A stretch of 17,899 nt of DNA from JBCDIQ01 sp039024295. Its GTDB lineage: Bacteria; Bacteroidota; Bacteroidia; J057. The notes under the pieces are model-generated. The model made no database searches and was not told the origin of the DNA. It worked only from the letters and a program-made list of their open reading frames with translations. How positions within the stretch are numbered: position 1 is the stretch's first letter; each line of letters begins with the position of its first letter. Made by a program: the position numbers and the translations under genes. Shown here one piece after another: positions 1 through 6,379 of the stretch. The DNA is taken from NCBI GenBank assembly GCA_039024295.1, contig JBCDIQ010000075.1, positions 1 through 17,899 of the forward strand, given 5' to 3'.

Positions 1-125
1 CCTGTGTCAATCAATAGCCCATCAACGAAGTACACATGGGAGAACAAAGAAGGCCGTCCGATAGGCAGGGAACCAGATTTGTAGCCGGTGATGGCTTCAT
101 GGATGAATGTTTGGGAGATTTTCAC
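1..125 (-). CDS. MBL-fold metallo-hydrolase, N-terminal fragment (runs off the left edge)
   Basis: The minus strand is open from about 125 to the window edge. It encodes about 41 residues ending in FSHVYFVDGLLIDTG, which is the typical first beta-hairpin of metallo-beta-lactamase-fold hydrolases, just ahead of the usual HxHxDH motif. The zinc-binding motif itself lies outside the window, so the assignment rests on this hairpin alone. No ATG is available in this frame. The GTG at 125-123, giving a start of MKISQTFIHE, is the most sensible start. The gene lies 51 bases downstream of the stop of the broken M14 gene on the same strand and may share its transcript. Substrate and subfamily cannot be told from this fragment. 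Confidence 0.6.
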   Translation of the reverse strand, partial: MKISQTFIHEAITGYKSGSLPIGRPSLFSHVYFVDGLLIDT

Positions 126-176
126 AAGTGGGTAGCAAATAAATGAGCATACGGTTAGACCATTTTTTGACTTGCC

Positions 177-1785
177 CTACTCAATACGAAATACCGGGTA
201 CCGCAGATGGCTTTTTTCATAATAAGGAGACCTCTTATAAATGAAATTCAGCTGTTGGTATTGATTGCCCGCAAAATCTTCATCTTCCTCCTTTTTTTGC
301 TCAAAATCACGTTTCAGTTCTGGATCTTTCTTAAGGATACCAGCGGCCAGTTCCTCGAATAAATAGGCAGAAAAGTACTCCTTCTGCATCAGGATACCAT
401 CAAAATAGTTCCAACGGAAAAAGGAATCATCGGCCCTGGGTTCCAGCACATGAATCAGATAGGCAAGGACCCGCGCAGGTTGCCGGTTCAAGGGGATCAA
501 ATAGTCCCCTTTATAAAATTGGATTTCCTGCACCTCGTATCGCTCGTTGAGCTGGTTGTGGTAAAAGTGGCCTTCATAGGGCGCAGGGTAGTGTTTCACC
601 TGTTCCAAGTAAGTAGCACGAACTTCCAGGATGGTATCTTTTTTTATGGGCTTTAGTACCACCTTGTTCATGCGAAGAAGTTCTGCTACGCGGTGATAAG
701 TCTGAGGAAGTACATAAGCCTTGGGTTTGCGAACCTTGGTTACCGGACGATAGGCCTGCAGGTAGGGAATCTGCTTTCGATACGGCTTGGCTTGATCGTA
801 GGCAACCACAGGAAACCCGGTTGCTGCGCCGGGCTTATTTGAGGCAGCATATCCCTCAAACCACACCTGATCTTTTTGGGTCGTATCCAGCTGCCACTGG
901 ATGACCATGCTGTCCTGTCGTGCGAAAGAAGTAGTGGCCTGCTCGATCACCGACTGCATTTCTGGTCCCTTTTCGGCCAGGTAATTTACGGAGGCCCACA
1001 AAAATGCTTCTGTAGCTGCTACACGATCTGCAAAAGGCTTCAGCATATGGGCCTCTGTCACAAGAGCAAAGGTCCTGAAATGTGCTGCATATCCGGTCGA
1101 GTACCGGGGATAATCGGCAAAACGCATTAGCCCTTGTTCTGGGGTGCTTTTCCAATTGTATACATAAGGACACATTAGCGTTTTACGTGCCTCCATTTTG
1201 CGATAAAGATCTGGAACCAGTTGCTCTTCCTGGTATTGGGCCATTTCATTGGGCAGGTTCTGGGGCAACGTGGCAATCAGGGTCATCGAAGCGGGATAAT
1301 CAGCTCCATTGGTGGTGTGGGTATCAATGAACAGAACTGGCTTGAAGGTATGGAAAATTTCCGCAAATGCTTCAGTGTTCCTAGTGTCAGTTTTTATAAA
1401 ATCCCGGTTGAGGTCCCGGTTTTGGGCATTTCCCCTGAATCCTTGCTCAAGAGGCCCTTGCTGATTGGCTCGGGTGCAGCAGCTTCTATTCAGGGTTCCT
1501 CCTACATTGTGATGGGGGCCGTTTGAGGATATCCTCGTCCTGGGCCCCCATCACAAACAGGTGTAAGGGCTTACCAATATCAGTTATGCCATATGTTTGA
1601 AGAGAGGTAAATTCGGGGTAATTCCTGGCGAGGGATTCAAAAAAAGCAACCGTTTCCTTATATGGTGAAGAAGCTTCTCCTTTGCTTTTTTCAAACGTGG
1701 TTTCAGGAATAGATTGGGCGTGAAGCGAAGTGAAATTTAGCGCCATAAAACAGGCAAAAATGACGCAATGTAGGCGAGGGATCAT
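177..1785 (-). pseudogene. Broken M14-family zinc carboxypeptidase gene (internal deletion plus frameshift)
   Basis: Two reading frames on the minus strand carry the two ends of one secreted M14 carboxypeptidase. The N-terminal frame (ATG at 1785) has a signal peptide ending SLHAQ and a prodomain-like stretch up to HLFVMGAQDEDIL, then goes out of frame near 1510-1545 and stops at 1486. The other frame picks up at about 1510 with NVGGTLNRS and continues through GFRGNAQNRDLNRDF (substrate-binding N-R pair), IDTHTTNGADYP (third zinc ligand His), and LVTEAH (catalytic Glu near 1054), ending at 177. The segment that should hold the first zinc motif, HPGE in relatives, is absent. From memory of the family, roughly 50-65 codons are missing. 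The break coincides with a 14-bp perfect inverted repeat. Without the HxxE zinc ligands the product should be inactive even if the frame were restored. A sequencing or assembly fault at the hairpin is the main alternative. Confidence 0.85.
1507..1556. repeat. 14-bp perfect inverted repeat at the M14 break point
   Basis: TTGTGATGGGGGCC at 1507-1520 is the exact reverse complement of GGCCCCCATCACAA at 1543-1556. The 22-base loop contains a second perfect palindrome, GAGGATATCCTC (1525-1536). The structure sits exactly where the M14 gene loses its zinc-motif segment and changes frame. This suggests a palindrome-mediated deletion or a fold-back templated repair, but that is inference. Confidence 0.85.
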
Positions 1786-1902
1786 AAAAGAAGTAGGTGG
1801 AAAAAGATACGTGAGGGTTTCAGGACGTTTACCTCCCAACAACTTAAAGGCAGACTTATTATACTGAAAACCGTAAACAGCGCACTGTATACTGCTGTAA
1901 AG

Positions 1903-2550
1903 TTAGTCTTTTTCCCGAATCAACTGGCGAAGATCCTTTACCAGGTTGTACTTCAGGGATACCTGAAGTTGGGCATGCCCTCCGGGTACACCATAAACAT
2001 TAAACCCGTAAGTGGTAAAGCCCATCCCGGGGAGGTAATAGTTGAGGACGTCATCCCTTGGCGGAGAATATCCCAATTGCAACCCGATGTCCAGGTGGAC
2101 GCGCTTCATAATCTGGCTGACAAACCCAATGGTGAGGCTGCCGCCGACTTGGAGGCCGCTTATATCCTGAATGGAAGCTTCTCCGCTGCTATCAAATACA
2201 AACACCGTCTCGTCATACCAGGCCGTTACGACGTCAAACGCAATATATGGGTATTCGGTCGTAGAAGGGTCAAAGAATCTTCCACCAACAGATAGGAATG
2301 CGCCACGGTTGCGCAGACCGACATAGCGGTTGAGTGCGGCCACAAATGCACTCTCGGTGCTGTCACGATTTTGATAACGGAATCCGGTAGCTCCTTGAAT
2401 GGAGAAGGTCCGGGTGAGTTGTTTTTCAGCCCTGATATCCAGGGTCCCCACCAGCAATGGGACGGTGTTTACCCCAACATAAAATTTCTTCTGTGCCTTG
2501 CTGATGAGCGGTAAGAACGCCATCAACAGGCAAATCAATCTAATTCTCAT
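1903..2550 (-). CDS. Secreted beta-barrel-like outer-membrane protein, function unknown
   Basis: This is a 215-residue protein with a signal peptide (basic MRIR start, hydrophobic core, cleavage after about KAQ, residue 20). The mature part alternates short amphipathic beta stretches rich in Gly, Tyr and Phe, such as KFYVGVNTVPLLVG, GAFLSVGGRFF and LQVGGSLTIGF. It ends in strand-like QLQVSLKYNLV followed by a charged tail. This is the usual look of small Bacteroidota barrel proteins of the PorT/DUF3575 style, but I cannot name a family. Aromatic residues and alternating hydrophobicity support an outer-membrane location. The gene has its own well-formed promoter at 2580-2609. The broken M14 gene starts 117 bases downstream on the same strand and may be co-transcribed. 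The ATG at 2550 is the only good start. Confidence 0.7.
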   Translation of the reverse strand: MRIRLICLLMAFLPLISKAQKKFYVGVNTVPLLVGTLDIRAEKQLTRTFSIQGATGFRYQNRDSTESAFVAALNRYVGLRNRGAFLSVGGRFFDPSTTEYPYIAFDVVTAWYDETVFVFDSSGEASIQDISGLQVGGSLTIGFVSQIMKRVHLDIGLQLGYSPPRDDVLNYYLPGMGFTTYGFNVYGVPGGHAQLQVSLKYNLVKDLRQLIREKD

Positions 2551-2579
2551 GTTTGATAGGATTTTTCCTGCCGGTAAAA

Positions 2580-2609
2580 CAAAGCTAACAAAGTTTGAGC
2601 AGGATACAA
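2580..2609 (-). promoter_or_regulatory. Bacteroidota-type promoter for the barrel protein gene
   Basis: On the minus strand TTG (2609-2607) is followed after exactly 19 bases by TAGCTTTG (2587-2580). This is a full match to the Bacteroidota housekeeping pattern TTG-N19-TAnnTTTG. It would start transcription about 20-25 bases ahead of the ATG at 2550. Confidence 0.6.
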
Positions 2610-2665
2610 CCGGGTACCCAATAATCCCCCCGATTGAAATGTAAGCTTTGTGTGAAAATGTTTCT

Positions 2666-2673
2666 TAACTTCG
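2666..2673 (+). promoter_or_regulatory. Possible -7 element for the Na+/Ca2+ exchanger gene
   Basis: TAACTTCG lies 6 bases ahead of the ATG at 2680 and matches TAnnTTTG at all but one position. A TTTG occurs at 2647-2650, but its 15-base spacing is shorter than usual. If this is a true promoter, the mRNA would be nearly leaderless. Confidence 0.3.
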
Positions 2674-2679
2674 GCTTCT

Positions 2680-3630
2680 ATGTCGCCAATACTTACCTGG
2701 GGCCTCATATTTATCGCTTCTTTGGCGACATTGATCCTGTCTGCTGAGTACTTTATTCGTTCAGCCGAACGAATTGGTTTGGTGATGGGAATTCCCTCTT
2801 TCATTATAGGTGTGACGCTGGTTGCCTTGGGCACGTCACTTCCCGAATTGATAACTTCTGTGATCGCTGTGATGGAGGGCAGCGCAGAGATCGTCCCGGG
2901 CAACGTGGTGGGCTCCAACATTTCAAATATTTGTCTCATCATGGGCCTGATCGGAATTATGGCAAAGGATGTTTCCTTTGAATTTGAGCTCATGAAAGTT
3001 GATCTGCCCATGATGGTGGGGGCTACCTTTATCCTTGGCATTGGGTTCATGGACGGTGAATTTTCCCTCTTCGAAGGCATTATTTGCCTTACAGGCTTGG
3101 TGATTTATCTGGTATACTTTATCTCCTTAGGAGATAGTCGCGACAAAGAGAAGGAACTGGAAGTGCCAGAAGAAGCAAAAGCCAAGTTACGATGGCAAGA
3201 CCCTGTGATCTTGCTGGTAACCATTGTAGGTATCTACTTTTCTGCTGATTACAACGTCACCTCAATTGTAAAAATTGCCGATATCCTACAAATCGGAACA
3301 GAATTTATTGCCCTCACTGCAGTATCCATTGGAACTTCTCTGCCAGAACTAATCGTAAGCATTTCTGCCGTCAGGAATGGTGCCACCGACATGGCAATCG
3401 GCAATGTACTAGGGTCTAACGTATTTAATACCTTCGCGGTAATGGGGATTCCCCGATTATTTGGAGAAATTCATATTCCAGATTCTATCATCACTGGCAG
3501 TTTACCTGTCCTCATCGGTGTCACCTTGCTCGCAGTATTCATCGTTCAAGATAAAGACATCAACCGTTGGGTAGGGCTGTTATTGGTCCTGATTTATATC
3601 CTGTTTTTGGGCAACCTAAGCCTGGCCTAA
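2680..3630 (+). CDS. yrbG: Calcium/sodium antiporter, CaCA superfamily (YrbG-like)
   Basis: This is a 316-residue, strongly hydrophobic inner-membrane protein with the two internal alpha-repeats that define cation/Ca2+ exchangers. Repeat one has GTSLPELITS at residues 51-60 and GNVVGSNISN at 74-83. Repeat two has GTSLPELIVS at 218-227 and GNVLGSNVFN at 241-250. The acidic residues of the two LPEL motifs are the expected Ca2+/Na+ ligands. A short charged cytoplasmic loop (about 151-171) separates two five-helix halves, as in YrbG and the archaeal NCX. Length matches the bacterial family. The protein presumably exports Ca2+ in exchange for Na+. The start at 2680 begins directly with the first helix. 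The gene is divergent from the barrel protein and ends convergent with the SPOR gene, their stops sharing CTAA. The gene symbol is by family resemblance, not proven orthology. Confidence 0.92.
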   Translation: MSPILTWGLIFIASLATLILSAEYFIRSAERIGLVMGIPSFIIGVTLVALGTSLPELITSVIAVMEGSAEIVPGNVVGSNISNICLIMGLIGIMAKDVSFEFELMKVDLPMMVGATFILGIGFMDGEFSLFEGIICLTGLVIYLVYFISLGDSRDKEKELEVPEEAKAKLRWQDPVILLVTIVGIYFSADYNVTSIVKIADILQIGTEFIALTAVSIGTSLPELIVSISAVRNGATDMAIGNVLGSNVFNTFAVMGIPRLFGEIHIPDSIITGSLPVLIGVTLLAVFIVQDKDINRWVGLLLVLIYILFLGNLSLA

Positions 3631-4202
3631 TTGCGCTCCCTCTCTTCTATATATTGCTGATTTTTGAAACGAGGAATCTTTACTTCGTCTTTCACCACAA
3701 ATGCTCCAGGAAAATATTGTTTCAACCGACTGTTGAACATCTGCGCGTCTCCCTTAGATAGGAAATCTCCCACCCTGACCCGGTAAGTAGGCGAAATGTA
3801 GAGCAAATAATTGCTATAGCCTGGAAACAGGGCCAGGAATTCTCCTTTGATTTTCTGCGCATTTTCTCTGGAAGAACCTGCGAAGATCTGAATCCTGTAC
3901 CCTTCAGTAGTGGTTCTTTTACCCCCCAGCTCAATGTGTTTTTTTACAAACTGCTCCAGACGGGAATTTGCCTGAATGTAATACTTTTGGCCGGGGGTAA
4001 AATATCGCTCAACCGAAGCATAAGGGGGCACTTCTGCTACCACAACATTGGCAGGAATCTCAGGTAGTTGAAAAGTAACTTTTTGGCGGTAAGCAGAGAC
4101 ATCTTCTCGTTCGTACTTATAATAGGTAGATTGAGGCCCTTGGGCAAATAAGGCCCCTGCCACCAACCAAACCCCTGTTATCCAACTCAATACCTGTTTC
4201 AT
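3627..4202 (-). CDS. SPOR-domain periplasmic protein
   Basis: This is a 191-residue protein with a signal peptide ending ALFAQ (residue 21), a linker of about 75 residues, and a C-terminal SPOR domain (about 101-171). The domain is recognised from GYRIQIFAGSSRENAQ at its start and YRVRVGDFLSKGDAQ, where the R-V-G-x-F signature is the second beta strand. SPOR domains bind peptidoglycan stripped of stem peptides, mostly at the division site, so a periplasmic septal or cell-wall role is expected. A short basic and acidic tail follows the domain. The ATG lies 6 bases past the deoC stop, so the two are almost surely co-transcribed. The stop codon overlaps that of the convergent exchanger gene by 3 bases, leaving no room for an intergenic terminator. 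Confidence 0.88.
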   Translation of the reverse strand: MKQVLSWITGVWLVAGALFAQGPQSTYYKYEREDVSAYRQKVTFQLPEIPANVVVAEVPPYASVERYFTPGQKYYIQANSRLEQFVKKHIELGGKRTTTEGYRIQIFAGSSRENAQKIKGEFLALFPGYSNYLLYISPTYRVRVGDFLSKGDAQMFNSRLKQYFPGAFVVKDEVKIPRFKNQQYIEERERN

Positions 4203-4208
4203 ATGTGT

Positions 4209-4877
4209 TTATGTGTTTTTGGGTTCAACAATGAGGGTGGAAGCACCAATTCTGCTGGCTCCGGCTGCGACAAAGGCTTTGGCATCTTCATAAGTTCTGA
4301 TACCACCGGAGGCTTTTATCCGCACATGATCTGGTAGGTAATCTCGCATCCAGGTAACCTTCTCCACCTCTGCTCCCACAGCTGCAAATCCTGTAGAAGT
4401 TTTGACAAAGTCTACGTTGGCAGTGATGCAAATATCGCAAATTGCCCCTATTTCCTCAAATGTCAGCAGTCCACTTTCAATGATGAGTTTAGAAATACCG
4501 CCTTCAGAACGGCAAATGTTGGCGAATAGGCTTATTTCTTGTTCCAATTCGGCCCAATTCCCCTCTCGCAACAGGCTTAAATTATTGACCATGTCCAACT
4601 CCTGGGCTCCAGCCTGAATAAGCGCCTGGGCTTCTGCCATCTTGGTTTCAGTCAGATGAAGGCCATGGGGAAATCCTACCACCGTGCAGCAGGCCGTCGA
4701 AGTGTCGGCCAGCATATGGGCCACGGCAGCAACATACATAGGAGACACACAAATAGCTGCCACCTCATGCCTGATCCCCTCCTCACATAGCTCCTGTACC
4801 TCGGACAAGGTCGCACCGGGCTTGAGTTGGGTATAATCCAGGTAGTGGGAAATTGGGGCGTAGGAAGATGAATTCAT
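4209..4877 (-). CDS. deoC: Deoxyribose-phosphate aldolase
   Basis: This is a 222-residue class I aldolase, full length for bacterial DeoC. It cleaves 2-deoxy-D-ribose 5-phosphate to glyceraldehyde 3-phosphate and acetaldehyde in deoxynucleoside catabolism. The Schiff-base lysine is K159 in VDFVKTSTGF. The catalytic pair is completed by K188 in RIKASGGIR and D95 in ELDMVNN. The N-terminal LDYTQLKP matches the family's usual DHTLLKP, with His changed to Tyr. The phosphate-binding SGGIRT loop and the final GASRIGAS are both present. The start at 4877 gives the expected N-terminal length. It is the first gene of a two-gene unit with the SPOR protein. No other nucleoside catabolic gene is nearby, so pathway and wall function seem merely co-transcribed. 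Confidence 0.95.
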   Translation of the reverse strand: MNSSSYAPISHYLDYTQLKPGATLSEVQELCEEGIRHEVAAICVSPMYVAAVAHMLADTSTACCTVVGFPHGLHLTETKMAEAQALIQAGAQELDMVNNLSLLREGNWAELEQEISLFANICRSEGGISKLIIESGLLTFEEIGAICDICITANVDFVKTSTGFAAVGAEVEKVTWMRDYLPDHVRIKASGGIRTYEDAKAFVAAGASRIGASTLIVEPKNT

Positions 4878-4967
4878 GTTCCAAAATACAGAATTTCTGG
4901 GGCCGAACAGGGGAATCCGGCAAGGATTGTGTACCTTGAAGCCTATTAATTTTCCAGGCGTGGTCTT

Positions 4968-5537
4968 ATGAAGAACGTTTTAACCTTGCTACTCTTATGT
5001 TTTGGTGGAAGTTTGCTCATGGCACAGTCAGACTGCCGGCTTAAACCTGAAGACATCCAACCTGTAATTGCTGCTTTTAATCCCTTTTTTACAGACCACC
5101 ATTGGAATTCACGAGATAAATTGGAGCGAGCTCGTCTGGATGAAGACCGCATCGTGGTGATCCGGCAGCGAGGGTGCATTCGCCATCACATCACGTTTAC
5201 CCTTATTTTAAGAGACCGTGCCATTCGCCCCGGAACTGACTTTTGGATCAAGGAGACCCTGAGGATGATGTACGCCATCTATTTTGAGGATGCTCAATAC
5301 GGCCTTTTTCAGGATGAATGGGAAAAGGTGTTTGCCGAAAAGTTCCAGCAATACGGTTTGGGGAATCAGTTTAATTTCCCACTCGGCACGCGAAATTTTG
5401 TGTGCCGTGCCATCTATGAACCCGGAAAAGGAGGGCAGGTGACGGTTGAATTGGTAAAATACCTTTTCAAGGAAACGGTCAAGCAACCGGGCATTCCCCC
5501 AGAGCAAGACGATGGCTGGTTCCGGGCAGCGAATTAG
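4968..5537 (+). CDS. Small secreted protein, function unknown
   Basis: This is a 189-residue protein with a clear signal peptide (MKNVLTLLLL core, cleavage after about MAQ, residue 20). The mature protein begins SDCRLKPEDI and is rich in charged and aromatic residues. It contains DRIVVIRQRGCIRHHITFTL and an acidic and aromatic stretch, YAIYFEDAQYGLFQDEWEKVF, of which only the general character is informative. Three cysteines (near residues 23, 70 and 145) could form a disulfide in the periplasm. No membrane segment follows the signal peptide. I do not recognise a family. The gene stands alone, divergent from deoC across 90 bases and 146 bases ahead of the next lipoprotein gene. TACCTTGA at 4932-4939 is a weak promoter candidate. 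Confidence 0.65.
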   Translation: MKNVLTLLLLCFGGSLLMAQSDCRLKPEDIQPVIAAFNPFFTDHHWNSRDKLERARLDEDRIVVIRQRGCIRHHITFTLILRDRAIRPGTDFWIKETLRMMYAIYFEDAQYGLFQDEWEKVFAEKFQQYGLGNQFNFPLGTRNFVCRAIYEPGKGGQVTVELVKYLFKETVKQPGIPPEQDDGWFRAAN

Positions 5538-5683
5538 CGAGGGTGCTTGGCGATATGGTAGGGAGAAATGGAATTTATGTCCATAAGGATCAAGAAAAAT
5601 TTGGGAATAAGTAATTTTTCTGATAATTAAGGTGCTTGTAAATCGGTTAAGCCCACCACCTATTGAGCATAAACCCTTACCCT

Positions 5684-6367
5684 ATGAAAAGCATTTTTAC
5701 CCTGATTGTTGGGGCTTTATTATTGGCGGGATTGGCAGGATGTGATTCCGACACAAAGTCTGATGAAAACTCCGAGGAAACCTCAGAAAAGCCAGTTGAT
5801 GTATTCCCTGAGTTCTCACAGGCATTTACTTCTGTTGACACGGAAAGATCCGAAAGCTACGCATGCTCTTCTATGGAATACCCCAACGGAACTCCCCTGG
5901 ACCACTCCTTCATGCAACAGCTATTCGGGGAAGTACTGCTAAAACAAGCCACTTATAAAGAGACTTACGATTATTATCCACTGGGTACATTTCCCTTCAC
6001 AGCACGTCAAACGGGCTATCTATTAGGCGCATATGAAAGTGAAAGCTTTTACAGCAGCCACCTCTTTTTATACGATAGTACGCGAAATGCATTTACCCAT
6101 ACGCTTTCCCTTAATTATTTCATCGGCGAAGGAGCATTTGAAAGCAAACGCGAGGCCTGGCTTACGGATTTAAACGATGACGGTGTTACCGATGTGATGT
6201 ACCGGGCGATGGAATCTTACACGCCAGAGGATGAATACTACGAGGGAGGATATAGCCGCGATACCTTGTACGCCCAGGTTTGGGATGGGGATGTTTTTTC
6301 GCCCTATTCCCTTGAGGATTACGAAGGGGCAAAGTTGGCGTTTGAAATCCCCATTGATACAGAATAA
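5684..6367 (+). CDS. Lipoprotein with a DxNDDGxxD calcium-type loop
   Basis: This is a 227-residue predicted lipoprotein. The ATG at 5684 gives the signal MKSIFTLIVG with lipobox LAGC at residues 17-20; a TTG seven codons upstream is a less likely start. The lipid anchor is followed by an acidic, disordered linker (DSDTKSDENSEETSEK). The body is rich in Tyr and acidic residues. Residues 162-170 read DLNDDGVTD, which matches the DxNxDGxxD Ca2+-binding loop of FG-GAP/VCBS or dockerin-like repeats, but only one copy is present. The aspartates right after the lipidated Cys resemble part of the acidic surface-export signal known in some Bacteroidota, so surface display is possible. The gene ends 12 bases before the M14 peptidase gene, suggesting an operon. 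Function is unknown. Confidence 0.7.
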   Translation: MKSIFTLIVGALLLAGLAGCDSDTKSDENSEETSEKPVDVFPEFSQAFTSVDTERSESYACSSMEYPNGTPLDHSFMQQLFGEVLLKQATYKETYDYYPLGTFPFTARQTGYLLGAYESESFYSSHLFLYDSTRNAFTHTLSLNYFIGEGAFESKREAWLTDLNDDGVTDVMYRAMESYTPEDEYYEGGYSRDTLYAQVWDGDVFSPYSLEDYEGAKLAFEIPIDTE

Positions 6368-6379
6368 CCAATCTGTTGT

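Noticed and set aside
1221..1526. 101-codon plus-strand frame across the M14 break
   Set aside because: It is antisense to the two M14 halves, whose conserved motifs account for this sequence.
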